Assembly (NCBI RefSeq): GCF_002079055.1
Contig: NC_047498.1
Location: 957,299 to 1,021,298, forward strand
Reading direction: 5' to 3'
Length of the DNA stretch: 64,000 nt
From: Saccharomyces paradoxus
Taxonomy: Eukaryota > Ascomycota > Saccharomycetes > Saccharomycetales > Saccharomycetaceae
This document shows positions 10,968 through 22,385 of the stretch, piece after piece (position 1 is the first letter of the stretch; each line of letters starts with the position of its first letter). The translations under genes and the position numbers were made by a program. The notes beneath the pieces were generated by a model. It searched no databases. It was given only the letters and a program-made list of their open reading frames with translations, and had not been told where the DNA came from.

Positions 10968-13940
10968 TCAAATGCAGTCTGCATTCTTGAATGCTTCGTC
11001 CATCGAAAAAGCGTAACTTATTTCTAAAGGAAGTTTTAGCTCCACCATGATACTTGCGCTTGGCTCTTCAAGTACCACAACGACTAATTTTTCCCCCACC
11101 AGGTCATTAACTACACTTATCCAAGAAAACTGCTTCAGTTTTTCTATAGTTATCTTAGGCTCCCAGGCACCGCATACGACCTTCTTAATTTCTTTTGATG
11201 CTTTGTAGCCTGGGTTGTCCCGCAACATCTTCACCATCTTAATTAAGACAGTCTCCAGAGCAAGCGTGTGGCGATTCGTGCCTTCGGTTTCTTGTGCCAG
11301 GGTGTATAAAAATGTCCTCATCAATAGAGACATTCCCATAACTTTTTTTGAGATAGTTTCGTCTTTGAATCCGTTAATAGCTTCTGAAAAATAGCGTGGT
11401 ACCATCTCCTGGAATGCTACTGGTTTACCCTTTTGTAGACCACCTTTCCGCAGGAAGTCATTTTTAGAGATTTCTACGGCAGTCTCACATATCTTAAAAG
11501 CTTTTTCGGTACTACCACTTACGTTCGCTACATTTTTTGCAATCAGTTGAATGATTTTGTTGTTGATCTTATGATTGATTGCTATCACGTTATCTGGTAT
11601 ATTTTGTTTCTGTCCTTCACGAATATTATTGTAAATAGCCATTTCCTTTTTATCGTTTACTTTTACGTAGAACGGTTTCAATAAAGATTTGAGTCGCGTA
11701 ATGATCATTTGCAGCAATTCATCTTTGTTTACCTTATTAAGTATGATTTCAGTAAAGTGTGGTTTGAACGAGGGCATCACATTTATTTGTTCTTTAATCA
11801 TCACATTGTGTCCGCCTGCACAAACGACAGATAATTTCGAATTTTTCGAAGAAATCCATTTCTCAAAGTATTGTAATATCTTTTCATTCAGTAGGTCGTC
11901 GAGATTTTGGATCAATATCAATGTCCTTCTCTTTTTTGCTTTCGGAACATTAGTAATATAGAAGTTTAAGGCTTCCAGTGATATATCACCAGATAGGTTT
12001 TCTTTAGAGATGGAGGACCATATTTTCTCAAATAATGCATTCATTCCTGTCAATTCCAACGCATCGACGTGAATGTAATCGAAAATGGGTAGTTCCTTTT
12101 GAACTGATGAGGTTACAAGCTCATCCATCACGTCATCCACTAGGCTGGATTTCGTAGAATCGTCTGCATTGGCCACATAAAATAATTTATTTTGAGAACA
12201 CATTAAACTCTCGTACATTGGAAGAAATAGTTTTATGAAATCCTCGACTTGTGATTTTTGTAGTTCTCTCTTTCGTAATGATTCCCTGATTAATTCTTCT
12301 AAGTCGATCTTACCATTAAGCTTTGACAGAATGGTTTCCTTTCCAGGTGTGGAACGTGTTTTTCTAAGCTTATCCTCGAGGCTTGCAACGTCCAGACTTG
12401 ACTGTTCGTCTCTTGCTCTCTTCAATTGAGACAAATCTATAACTTGACTACCTGGAGCAAATCGGTCTAAAATCATCTGATATTTTTTTTTCAACTTTGA
12501 CAAAGCAGCAAAATCAATCATCTTGGCATTACCTTTTCTTGGAATAGATTTATTGTTAATACTATTGTCTTTGGTACTACCCATGAGCATTCCAATTTTT
12601 CCATTTCCTTCTATCTCGTTATCTGTTTCTGTGTCGTCATTTTGAGGTAGCTCTTGTGTTTCTTGAATGTGGATTTTTTTAGTTTTTCTGCTCATTTTGC
12701 TTCCATGAGTCCCACGTCTTTTATTTACTGCGATTATTGCTTCACCGGAACTTTCGGAGGTAAATCCATCTGTTTCCTCTTCAAGTTCACTATCATCACT
12801 TACTCTTGGTGGATTGTTTTCATGTACAAAATTCTCTTGGCGGTGAATAAATTCTGTAGATGTATTCTCCAATTTTGATTCCGGTTGGGCTGAAATCACA
12901 GATGATTTTCGCTGAAGTTCAATGTTTGGTTCCCTTGGTTCTTCATTATCGGATTCTTGTTCTGAGGAGTTTATTGGTATTTCCTCCGAAACGATCAATT
13001 CCTTTGATATAGATCTTTTTTGTACAATCCTCGAAGAATCTGTGGGTGATGTTAGCGCTGTAGGTGACGCTGATGAGCTATTAAGAAAGAAAGACTTTCT
13101 TTCGGGAGACTGTGAACCATACATTTCTGAGGTTCCCTGCTTATACGATACATTTTCCTTATTTGTATCGTCATCAGAAGAGGGTTCGACTTTAATTTCT
13201 TTCATTGGAGGTTTCTTTGCTAGTCTCTGCTGTCTCTTTACAGATCTCTCAAGCCCTATCTTATGTATTACCTGTCTATTTGTCTTATTCAAACTCACTG
13301 GTGCAGATACTCTTTTCAAGTATTCATCAGATTGTTTGGGTTCCATTTCCTTGACTCTTTTTATGATTTGAAAAATATCAATTGGAACAAACTTTTCTGC
13401 AGTAGGTTCGCATGCATAACGTACTAGGAAATCTCTATCCTCTATTTTCTCGATACTGCTATCATTCCATTGTGACTCTGGAAGTATTTGTCCAACTGCA
13501 ATGAAATCCTTAAGCCAAATCTCTGATAGTTCAGCAGTTAAATATAACTCACTCTTATTTACTTCGTTGAAAAATTTGTCCTTGTAAAATTCCACGGGAT
13601 GATTTTCCTTCATTATATCTGGCCTGAATTGTTCGTAGTATAACTTTGGTTTGAGTTCGAACCATCTTAAGTAAGAGAAAACCCAAATCTCCACAAGATT
13701 ATTTAGTGTATTGAGTCTGATCTCGTGGATCAAGTAGACAGAATATGTTTCCGTCACATTATCGTTGAATATTACGCTCTCCCCCTTCCCAAAACTCAAT
13801 CCATCAGAAATTCTTTTCAGAAACACATTTTCTCCTCCTCTTTTTCTTGATCTTCTTCTATTGTTTTCGTCAATAACTCTCCCCTGGTCATCTGTAATGA
13901 TAACTTGCCATCCATCTAGATCTTTTAATGTTTCAGCCAT
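10968..13940 (-). CDS. SIR3: Silent information regulator Sir3
   Basis: This 990-residue protein is slightly longer than S. cerevisiae Sir3 (978). The start is the ATG at 13940, giving [20 protein letters not shown]; upstream in-frame codons lack an ATG. The penultimate Ala matters because N-terminal acetylation of Ala2 is needed for silencing. Domains: BAH at about residues 48-190, a Ser/Glu-rich disordered linker at about 220-530, an AAA+-like ORC1-derived domain at about 540-850, and a C-terminal winged helix. Sir3 binds nucleosomes and Sir4 and spreads over telomeres and silent mating cassettes. The linker is strongly diverged with small insertions, as expected for a fast-evolving paralogue of Orc1. 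Confidence 0.96.
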   Translation of the reverse strand: MAETLKDLDGWQVIITDDQGRVIDENNRRRSRKRGGENVFLKRISDGLSFGKGESVIFNDNVTETYSVYLIHEIRLNTLNNLVEIWVFSYLRWFELKPKLYYEQFRPDIMKENHPVEFYKDKFFNEVNKSELYLTAELSEIWLKDFIAVGQILPESQWNDSSIEKIEDRDFLVRYACEPTAEKFVPIDIFQIIKRVKEMEPKQSDEYLKRVSAPVSLNKTNRQVIHKIGLERSVKRQQRLAKKPPMKEIKVEPSSDDDTNKENVSYKQGTSEMYGSQSPERKSFFLNSSSASPTALTSPTDSSRIVQKRSISKELIVSEEIPINSSEQESDNEEPREPNIELQRKSSVISAQPESKLENTSTEFIHRQENFVHENNPPRVSDDSELEEETDGFTSESSGEAIIAVNKRRGTHGSKMSRKTKKIHIQETQELPQNDDTETDNEIEGNGKIGMLMGSTKDNSINNKSIPRKGNAKMIDFAALSKLKKKYQMILDRFAPGSQVIDLSQLKRARDEQSSLDVASLEDKLRKTRSTPGKETILSKLNGKIDLEELIRESLRKRELQKSQVEDFIKLFLPMYESLMCSQNKLFYVANADDSTKSSLVDDVMDELVTSSVQKELPIFDYIHVDALELTGMNALFEKIWSSISKENLSGDISLEALNFYITNVPKAKKRRTLILIQNLDDLLNEKILQYFEKWISSKNSKLSVVCAGGHNVMIKEQINVMPSFKPHFTEIILNKVNKDELLQMIITRLKSLLKPFYVKVNDKKEMAIYNNIREGQKQNIPDNVIAINHKINNKIIQLIAKNVANVSGSTEKAFKICETAVEISKNDFLRKGGLQKGKPVAFQEMVPRYFSEAINGFKDETISKKVMGMSLLMRTFLYTLAQETEGTNRHTLALETVLIKMVKMLRDNPGYKASKEIKKVVCGAWEPKITIEKLKQFSWISVVNDLVGEKLVVVVLEEPSASIMVELKLPLEISYAFSMDEAFKNADCI

Positions 13941-14312
13941 CTTAGCCAACCCAATCGCTACAACAGAACACTTTCGCAAACCCCTATTGGAAGAGCGATG
14001 AAAGGAGTGCTTATGTGTACTTCTTTTTCAACCAATATGTTTATTTTAACTTTTTTGGAAAGAATAGTGTTTTCGCGGTAATATTACTGATGCGATGAAA
14101 ATTTACGATTATTTCTTTATTTAGATTGATACATAATATGGTTAACTTTAAATGAATCTTTCGGACTTCATATAAACAGACACCCCAAATACTCATCATC
14201 CTGGATTCATTGTTTGCTTAACTCTATTAACTCGCTACTTACTTTCATTTACGCCATTGCTTTGTATATCAGTTATTGCGAATACCTTGCATATCTAATG
14301 AATCGAAAATAA
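13941..14312. other. SIR3-ECM7 divergent promoter
   Basis: This 372-bp AT-rich spacer separates two divergent genes. No motif was distinct enough to assign. Confidence 0.4.
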
Positions 14313-15659
14313 ATGAAGATGTCAAGAATACGAGATTTAATAGCCAGGCCGTTCCAGAACCTTACAGCTTTAGAGAAAGTGGTACAATGGTTACGATTAG
14401 GGACTACATTGCTCATAATTTCTTTCGGGTTAGCGTTGACTGTTGGACCCCTTTCCTCGCCAAGAACATTGTACATGTCGCGACTGGATACCTACTCTGC
14501 TGATATTACGACGGGTTTATTTACCGTATTGAGAGAATCTATGGAGCAATCGACGTCTACAGAAGAAAATAATGGCGTAGGCCTAACAACATCTGAACTG
14601 TATATACTAACTGCTTACACCGAAAGTCAAATAAAAAATGTTCCTCAGTACATCACAGTGTCGCTTTATGGGAGATGCGATTCGACATACACCATGGTGG
14701 AAGTATTTGACTCTGAAGGAAATATGCATAGCGTAAAGAATTCGACTACTAAAAGCAGCTGCAGTACCATAGGAACAGACTATCTTTTTGATTATCGTGA
14801 GGTTTTAGAAAACTTAGGTTTAGATATTATTTTGGATTATGCCTACAACAAAATCGGTTCACAACAGGCAGAGAGTTCTGCATACACGACCTACATGAAG
14901 AGCCTAAAACATAAAAAGGCCAACGTGTTACATCTACTCTATGCAGTTATTAGTTTCCAGGTGTGTATGCTATTTTTCATGATATGGTACTACTACATAA
15001 AGGGAAGATTTATGAACGCCCTCAAAGAAAGGGCACTTGTTCACATTAACTCTCTGCTATCGCTGGTTGTTTTCATTGGGGGCTTAACAAGTAGCATAAG
15101 TCTTGCCTGGGTTAACTACACTATTCAATCCAGAATCAACACAGAATTAGAGGCCTTTGGATTTTCTTACCATCTTGGAGTTACGTGGTTTGCCCTCCTA
15201 TGGTGCTTTGCAGGTTTAATTTCTGTGTCATGCTTAGCCTGGTCTGGCTTAGAATGGTGTATTTCCGATAATGGCACGTCTTATGGAGGTGGGATCGATG
15301 ATAAATTCTTGGGTTATCAAGCCGGTGTATTTACTGATGCAGATCTGGATGATGAAATTCCTCACAATCAACGTTATCCACAGCGACAGTCTACTTCAGG
15401 TGAGGCTGAACTGATGAGGAACAGTGATACCATGGCAACAATAGGAAAAACTACTGATAATGACTTAAATAGTGCAGATAATGTTAACACCAATTTGGAT
15501 CATGGAAATCATATTGCAGGTGTAGGCAATAGCGACAGACACAAATCATTTGTTAGTAGAGAGGAATTCGAATTGCAGGACATAAGATTCCGGTCAAGCA
15601 ACGACAGTGAAGAGAGTATGCAAAGGATTATCAAGCCTTCATCTGCATTACAGTTTTAA
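14313..15659 (+). CDS. ECM7: Ecm7, claudin-like calcium-influx regulator
   Basis: This 448-residue membrane protein has the length of yeast Ecm7. It has one hydrophobic segment near residues 30-50, a long extracytoplasmic loop, and three further segments at about 210-235, 250-275 and 290-320, a four-helix PMP22/claudin layout. The C-terminus is hydrophilic and Ser/Asp-rich. Family knowledge: Ecm7 associates with the Mid1-Cch1 high-affinity calcium channel. The ATG at 14313 (MKMSRIRDLIARPFQNLTAL) has another in-frame ATG two codons on; either could serve. The N-terminal 15 residues differ more from S. cerevisiae than the rest. Confidence 0.93.
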   Translation: MKMSRIRDLIARPFQNLTALEKVVQWLRLGTTLLIISFGLALTVGPLSSPRTLYMSRLDTYSADITTGLFTVLRESMEQSTSTEENNGVGLTTSELYILTAYTESQIKNVPQYITVSLYGRCDSTYTMVEVFDSEGNMHSVKNSTTKSSCSTIGTDYLFDYREVLENLGLDIILDYAYNKIGSQQAESSAYTTYMKSLKHKKANVLHLLYAVISFQVCMLFFMIWYYYIKGRFMNALKERALVHINSLLSLVVFIGGLTSSISLAWVNYTIQSRINTELEAFGFSYHLGVTWFALLWCFAGLISVSCLAWSGLEWCISDNGTSYGGGIDDKFLGYQAGVFTDADLDDEIPHNQRYPQRQSTSGEAELMRNSDTMATIGKTTDNDLNSADNVNTNLDHGNHIAGVGNSDRHKSFVSREEFELQDIRFRSSNDSEESMQRIIKPSSALQF

Positions 15660-15866
15660 ATTCTTTCGCCAAATATTCAAAATGCATACTATATTTGCCC
15701 AGTTTTTAATTATATAATAATAACAGGACCAAAAAAAATCGCATTCATCGTTTAATCTCTTTTTTTTCCTTTTTTTTTTATGTAAACCTGCTAAGCGCTT
15801 AGAAAATTATCATATTGAAACTAAACATCATTAAGCAATAAAGAACAGAGAAGCATACCTATAGCC

Positions 15867-16513
15867 ATGAGTGATACTACGGAAGTCCCTGAACAAAAAA
15901 TATCTGAGAACGACCAGGTTAATACTTTGTCAAGAACCGACTCATTAAAGAACCCGGATGTAAGCAACAAAATACCAAGTCTTTTCAAGTTAGCCGCCGA
16001 ATGGCAAATTAACAACCCACAGGAAAACTTCCAAAACCAAATCCTGGAAAATGATGTGCTCAAAAAAATCAACGAAATCACTAGTTTGATCCGAGAATCG
16101 TACAAAGACCTCTCCAGCGAAGATGGGATGATGTCCAAGCAACAGCAGGATAAGATGGATTGGGATTTGTTTTGTACCGTTCCTGTAAACATTATTGAGC
16201 AGTATACAAAAGATATGGATGAAATATTTGAAAAAATGGAAAAGCTGGCAAAAGTAAGTATAGATAGAAACTAGGCCTCCTCCCAACTTTACTACGTTCC
16301 CTTTTACTAATAATGAAAATATAATAACAGCAACAACGCCTTTGGTGTGAGTCCGCTTTTCAAATAGACGTGGAAAGATGTGGAGACTCTATTCTCAATG
16401 CTGAGACTTGGATGAAGAAGAAGGAGCACCATCTAGAGTACAAAAATATTGAAATGGAAAGGTCCGCAAATGAAATCAAGGAAACTATTCAAAGACTAAC
16501 AGATGATAAGTGA
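15867..16513 (+). CDS. GMC2: Gmc2, synaptonemal complex central-element protein (spliced)
   Basis: There are two exons, 15867-16253 and 16331-16513, encoding 189 residues from MSDTTEVPEQKISEND to RLTDDK. Gmc2 forms the Ecm11-Gmc2 complex that drives SUMO-dependent assembly of the synaptonemal complex central element in meiosis. The protein is mostly helical with a coiled-coil C-terminal half; exon 2 opens QQRLWCESAF as in S. cerevisiae. Reading through the intron would give an early stop (16272-16274). The gene lies between ECM7 and YLR446W on the same strand. Confidence 0.93.
16254..16330 (+). other. GMC2 intron
   Basis: This 77-nt intron has 5' splice site GTAAGT (not the usual yeast GTATGT), branch site TACTAAT at 16305-16311 (not TACTAAC) and 3' site AACAG at 16330, 20 nt beyond the branch adenosine. 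Suboptimal signals are typical of meiotically regulated yeast introns. Splicing is inferred from frame restoration and homology. Confidence 0.9.
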
Positions 16514-16826
16514 GTCATGCTCAATTATACCCTTCGCATTGCCAATGTTCACTACTTGCTTTTTTCCTTCTATTCAAATTAATCATGCTCCCTTCGTTGT
16601 TTTTGTTATTTTTTTTATATTGTTTTCCTTTTTGTACCGGATATTGTTAGCGCCAGGTAGCAAAAAATTTTATTCAGGGATACTGATACCGGGGAAGTTA
16701 ACTGAGCATATCGGTTAACATTATAAACACAAGGAATGTAAGCCAGAAAGAAAAATGCTTTTCCACCTTCAACACTCCTTAAGATAAGGAAATTAAGAAA
16801 ATAAAAGTTAACAAGGAGGTATAAAA
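16514..16826. other. GMC2 3' region / YLR446W promoter
   Basis: This 313-bp AT-rich spacer between co-directional genes has a T-rich segment at 16560-16640. No specific site was assigned. Confidence 0.4.
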
Positions 16827-18128
16827 ATGACAATAGAAAGCGCTATAGCTCGGGAATTGGAAAATTTGATTTTACCCGCTGATTCCATAGTGAATGTGGT
16901 TGATCAATTTCAAGAAGAATTGTTATCACGGCTTCAGACAAATACGATTTCTATGCTCCCGCAGTGTTTGGTCCCAGATAAACGATCGCGATGGAACCCT
17001 AAAGACAGGATTCTCGCCATTGATTTCGGCGGAACAAGACTGAAATTTGCAATTATCTCTTTGCCTCAAATCGTTATCGAATACGATGATGCCTTTGAAC
17101 TTACCTACAACATCGTCGATTCGAATTTCTTTAATCAAATTATCTATACAATATGTACCAGGTTGGCTACAAATGGTTATATAAATAAAAAGAACGAATC
17201 ATCTGAGGCGTCTAAATTTTTTGTTTCCGTAACATTCAGTTTCCCTTTAAATTCAAAGGGTGAGGTGGTTGCTATGGGAAAAGGCTTTGTGATGACCAAT
17301 ACTCTTCAAGGATCCACTGTGAAACAGCTCATCCAATCTTCGTTTGATCTGATTATATCGGAAAATATCGAAGAATTTTTCTGTGCCATGAATGTGTGTC
17401 ATGTAATAAATGACGCAATTGCGGTTTCATTAACAAGCAAATTCATATGCAAAAACGATTCAATCTCATTAATAATAGGAACAGGTACAAACGCATGTTT
17501 CGAGGTTCCCTACGGATATTTGCCGCCTTTCAAGAGAGATGGCTTAAGAGAGACGTTGCCGTCAAGCTATAATAAGGAGACATTAAACTTCAAACATGTC
17601 CTCATCAATTCAGAGATTGGCTTTATTGGTAAAGATGTCATTTCGTTACAACCATTTGATATCCATGGGGGAATCTCATATGAAATGCCCCTAGAATGCG
17701 TCACCTCCGGTAAGTGGCTCCCGCAATCATTAAAAAAAATTCTATTGCAATATAACATAATCCCTAAAAATTTTCCAGTAGAATTCAATGGGGAATTGGT
17801 ATGCCAACTGGCAGAGGACTCTACTAATGCTTGGTTCGAAAATCAGCATTATGCATTGATTTGTAAAATCGCACGTCTTTTAATCAAGAGAGCCGCATTT
17901 TATGTTGCTGCAATAGTACAAGCTATTGATATCATCACAGGCTGCAAAAATTATAACTTTATTCATATCGGATATGTCGGATCGTTTCTGCACAATTCAA
18001 ACTTTTATCGAGAGCAGATAAAATATTACTCCAGCATTGATATTAAGTTGCAATTCTTAAATCACAGTAATCTTTTGGGGGCTGCCATAGCTACCTACTT
18101 AAACAAGTCGGACAAGCAAGTTCAATAA
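16827..18128 (+). CDS. YLR446W: Hexokinase-like protein YLR446W
   Basis: This 433-residue protein matches S. cerevisiae YLR446W in length and sequence. The sugar-kinase fold motifs are visible: phosphate-1 loop [15 protein letters not shown] (near residue 68), [18 protein letters not shown] in the sugar-binding position, [10 protein letters not shown] with the catalytic-type Asp196, and [13 protein letters not shown]. All main motifs of the family are recognisable, but it is divergent from Hxk1/Hxk2/Glk1 and its substrate is not established. The ATG at 16827 is the only sensible start. It is convergent with VMA6. Confidence 0.92.
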   Translation: MTIESAIARELENLILPADSIVNVVDQFQEELLSRLQTNTISMLPQCLVPDKRSRWNPKDRILAIDFGGTRLKFAIISLPQIVIEYDDAFELTYNIVDSNFFNQIIYTICTRLATNGYINKKNESSEASKFFVSVTFSFPLNSKGEVVAMGKGFVMTNTLQGSTVKQLIQSSFDLIISENIEEFFCAMNVCHVINDAIAVSLTSKFICKNDSISLIIGTGTNACFEVPYGYLPPFKRDGLRETLPSSYNKETLNFKHVLINSEIGFIGKDVISLQPFDIHGGISYEMPLECVTSGKWLPQSLKKILLQYNIIPKNFPVEFNGELVCQLAEDSTNAWFENQHYALICKIARLLIKRAAFYVAAIVQAIDIITGCKNYNFIHIGYVGSFLHNSNFYREQIKYYSSIDIKLQFLNHSNLLGAAIATYLNKSDKQVQ

Positions 18129-18461
18129 TATTTCTATAATTCCTCTTACTGTCCCTCACGATCTTTTCCTATTTATTCCCTGAAAACTTCGCGATGTTGG
18201 TGTAAGGAAAAAAGTATCTATTACACTAGTACGACCTACTTGTAACAAACTAAGGATGTCTTGGCCTTATTTGATTGTGTTATCACCCCTTATTCGCATC
18301 CTTTTTTTTTTTTGGTTCTGAAAAATTTTCTGTTTCTACTTAATTATATTTTATATAATTATATATGGATCTGATTCTTAAAAAAAAAGGAAAAAAGACA
18401 AAACAAACCATATGGCTACCAATTTCTCTTTATATCAAAGGAAGAAGAAACATCAAGTTTT
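18129..18461. other. Convergent 3' spacer YLR446W-VMA6
   Basis: This AT-rich spacer of 333 bp has a T run at 18303-18314, an A run at about 18380-18388 and TA-rich poly(A) signals. Nothing else was seen. Confidence 0.4.
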
Positions 18462-19499
18462 TCAATAAACGGAAATATAATTGTTTATTCTTTCTCTTTG
18501 ATTTTGAGCGATACATTCCGCAATCCAGGTAATATTTCTAACTTCTTGTTCTTTGGATTTCATCCAGGCCCAAACGGTGCTGATGGCGAATTGTTGCGTG
18601 AAAGCATCTCTACATAATTCCATTTCTAATTGGTAAAAATGATCTTCTAAGTTACCAGTCTCCAAAAATCCCCTATACTCATAGACATTAGCTAAGGCAG
18701 CTCTAACACCTTCGAAGTCTTGGGCTTGTGCCAAGTGAAATGTTGCAAGAGGGTATAGCTTACCTATGTTAGGTAACAAGTCACTTTTCAAATCGGGGTC
18801 AATATCTGAACTTTGCAAAGAGTTGAGTGCAATATTGATACTTCTTCTATCAGCTTCAAACCCTAGTAATGTTTGCATACATTCTTTGGCGGGTTCTGGA
18901 ATTTCTTCGGTAACGAAATTGTAAAAATCTTCTAAATAAGCCTTGTACAGCTTGTTTCTAATAATTTCAATGTTCATATCATCTAGCTCCTCTGCCGTGT
19001 CAAAACAGTTTTTGAAGTAAGGCGCCAATGGGGTATCCACCAATACGGTTTCGTATAGGGATTCAAGATCAGTAGCAACACTCAATGTGGGCAAAGTATC
19101 AAACCACCCTAGCGGATGACAACGCTGTAAAATTTCACCCTTATCACGGTCATGAATAGTACCTGTAATCATCAATGCTACATTGTCGATCATGTAACCA
19201 TAAGTGATATAGTCCATGAACTTTCTCGTGGGTCCACTAGATTGGTCTCTTATGTAGTTGAATTCGTGATACAACTTGCTGGAGGCATATTCTTGAATCA
19301 ACGACGTGGTCAAAGACTCTGAGGAAACAGAGGAAAGAAAATTACCATAGTCTGTCGATGATAATTGTAATTTTAAATCTTCCAACGTGTCACATTGTGT
19401 TAAGTTAATGTATTGGTTATTAGATAATAACCCATTTCTGTAGCCTCTCACTACACCTTCAATAAACCCATTGTCAATATTAAAATACACGCCTTCCAT
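18462..19499 (-). CDS. VMA6: V-ATPase V0 subunit d
   Basis: This 345-residue protein is nearly identical to yeast Vma6. Subunit d is a peripheral V0 component that caps the c-ring on the cytoplasmic side of the vacuolar membrane and couples it to the central stalk of V1. It has no membrane segment. The ATG at 19499 gives MEGVYFNIDNGFIEGVVRGY; the C-terminus is INNYISVY. The intergenic region behind its start is shared divergently with RPL6B and is long (about 950 bp). Confidence 0.97.
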   Translation of the reverse strand: MEGVYFNIDNGFIEGVVRGYRNGLLSNNQYINLTQCDTLEDLKLQLSSTDYGNFLSSVSSESLTTSLIQEYASSKLYHEFNYIRDQSSGPTRKFMDYITYGYMIDNVALMITGTIHDRDKGEILQRCHPLGWFDTLPTLSVATDLESLYETVLVDTPLAPYFKNCFDTAEELDDMNIEIIRNKLYKAYLEDFYNFVTEEIPEPAKECMQTLLGFEADRRSINIALNSLQSSDIDPDLKSDLLPNIGKLYPLATFHLAQAQDFEGVRAALANVYEYRGFLETGNLEDHFYQLEMELCRDAFTQQFAISTVWAWMKSKEQEVRNITWIAECIAQNQRERINNYISVY

Positions 19500-20453
19500 C
19501 TTCGCAAGACTTTAGCAATACGATCCGAACGGTATACTCTTTTGGTAGCTCTTGGTGTTCTTTTTACGCTATACCTTAAAGGGTTAAGAGGTCAATTGTT
19601 CTTTTGTTTTTGCAGTATATAGAAGATATTTTAAAAATACGTCACTTTGTACGCAGATATCAGCGTAACAATAGGTGCGCAGAAATCGCTTAGTTACATA
19701 GTACAAGAATCTGATGACTGTGCGTCTGCATGATAAGAGTATGGTCTAGAGTATTAATCTTTAGGAAAGGTGAGCATCCTTGCATTTTCCCTATCATTCA
19801 TCTCCCCTTGGAATGAATGACATATCAGTGAAAACGCGCATGCTAAATCTAATACACTGATTTCAGCACTTCTGTATGCGGAAACAGTATTCCATCAATC
19901 TGACCTTACTTCATGCTAACATATACATACTATTTTCCCTTCTTTCTTCTTTGTCTTTGAAAAGGTGCCTATAAAAATTAAGACAAAATAGCACCCATAC
20001 AGTTTGATGTATGGGTGAAATGTTTCATTTTTTCCTGCCTTCAAATTGTTTTTCAGTTGCGAAGCGGAAGGCAGACAAATTATTATGATTGTGCGTCTCT
20101 TTCAGGCCTTCGCCAATGAGGGGGTGCTACTGGGAGCTTATTCTCCACGTGGGTGGCGAATGATATCCTCGCCAAACCTAGACCTACCGTGCTGGGCTGC
20201 CCTTCTACACTGCGCTTCCGTTCAGGATCGTTTACAGTGGAGGGAGCACATGGGCGGAAACAAACCTCGCTCAGGCCCGATGGTGCTCGCCCACTTACAC
20301 TGTATACAGTGAGTGAGTTTCAATTAACGTTGTAGGTGTAAGGCCCTACAATATGGCAGTTGATCAAAAGTGGATAGATAATTTTCAAGCAAAATCTCAT
20401 TTAAGTTTGAATATTTTCTTGAACTTGGAAGAGAAGCAAATATATTCAACGAA
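19500..20453. other. VMA6-RPL6B divergent intergenic region
   Basis: This region of about 950 bp separates divergent genes. It contains an inverted Rap1 pair (19992-20017), a GC-richer block at about 20060-20300 that stands out from the AT-rich flanks, and a 14-bp palindrome (20298-20311). No tRNA or known RNA gene was recognised. Confidence 0.5.
19992..20017. promoter_or_regulatory. Inverted pair of Rap1 sites upstream of RPL6B
   Basis: CACCCATAC (19992-20000) and GTATGGGTG (20009-20017) are perfect inverted copies separated by 8 bp, each with the Rap1 core CACCCATAC. They lie about 440 bp upstream of the RPL6B ATG, a usual position for ribosomal protein gene activation by Rap1-Fhl1-Ifh1. 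Most such pairs are tandem, not inverted. Confidence 0.7.
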
Positions 20454-21352
<899 letters not shown>

Positions 21353-22385
21353 ATTGGACAGAAAAAATTATAAATGATTTAAAATTGAATTTCAAAACAA
21401 AAAGAATTGATAGAGAATACATTGATCTGAAAATACTGTTTGACAATAAAGGAAAGGTAAGTGGATATGTAATCTAAATTTAATCCTCTTTTAATTCATT
21501 TCCCTATCAACTTTATTTGTGCTTTTCTATATCCTTCTTTTTGTATCTATAATTTTTTTTTCTCTTACATAGCAAAATACAAAAAATCATAAATATTAAT
21601 ATCTAAGGGTTCGGGATTAGGCCGTCACCATTTTCGGCCACTACGCTAGATCTATTCATCCGTGCTGCAATCGCATACTTGCGGTCTACTCCGACCATGT
21701 TGAAGCAAACTCTCTTCGTGAAAGAGAAGCAAGGCTAGCTAGCTATTGCATTAACTAAAATCAAAATAATCTTTCCCGATTGGATACGTTAAATTCTTCA
21801 AAATCGGCGCATACGAGTAAATATATGGCCAATTGGCTCATAGTGAATGGATGTTTGGCAAAGAGCAACAATGCCGGCTCTAAAGCTTGCTGCGACAAAT
21901 AATCTCGAAGTTTTATCATGTAAGCCTGCATCAATGGTAAGTGTATGATTGGCGAGAATGATTTTTACTATACAGATAAAATTGAAGGTGTTGGTACTAG
22001 TTTCATTTTAGGTAATGAAAGAACTACGAATATCACGTACTGCATACTGTTGTGCCTTTTTGGTATTTATCTACTACACTCTTATATCAAATCGCTTAGC
22101 AAAAGACCGGTGGCATTGCGTATAAAATCATAGTTCCTATCTCTGTGTTAACCTCAGCAAAAACAATATGCCTTATCACGTATTCTCATATAAACATCAA
22201 CTTTCTCAAATTCGCTCCTTCGATGCCCTATGTATATTTTTATCTCAAGCCGGAGACAGCGAAAATTTTACCTGGCGCGATAGAAAAATGAAGGGCATTG
22301 AAAATTTTACTGTGTTAAAAGAAGTGCTTTTCAGGTTAAATGGTGGGAAAACAAAGAAAAAGACAACACAAGATACGCCTTTAAT
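21353..22385. other. RPL6B-FPR4 intergenic region with small-ORF candidates
   Basis: This spacer of about 1 kb is long for co-directional yeast genes. A GC-richer block at about 21600-21740 contains short inverted segments. A 62-codon ORF with one membrane segment runs 21945-22133. RRPE-type motifs (TGAAAATTTT at 22299-22308 and a near copy at about 22259) sit 80-130 bp upstream of FPR4, fitting ribosome-biogenesis-type regulation. No annotated gene is remembered here in S. cerevisiae. Confidence 0.5.
21945..22133 (+). CDS. Candidate small membrane protein (uncertain)
   Basis: This 62-codon ORF begins with an ATG. It has an acidic N-terminus, one hydrophobic stretch (ITYCILLCLFGIYLLHSYI, about residues 30-48) and a basic tail, a tail-anchored layout. 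I do not recognise it. An alternative reading exists: an upstream ATG frame from about 21869 could splice from GTAAGT near 21937 to TTTTAG near 22012 and continue in a different frame, also hydrophobic. Either may be chance; there is no homology evidence. Confidence 0.2.
   Translation: MIGENDFYYTDKIEGVGTSFILGNERTTNITYCILLCLFGIYLLHSYIKSLSKRPVALRIKS

Noticed and set aside
13941-13979. N-terminal extension of SIR3
   Set aside because: The frame is open for 13 codons upstream, but without an ATG; the conserved [11 protein letters not shown] start is correct.
15821-16192. A 123-codon minus-strand ORF over GMC2 exon 1
   Set aside because: It lies opposite a conserved spliced gene and has no independent support.
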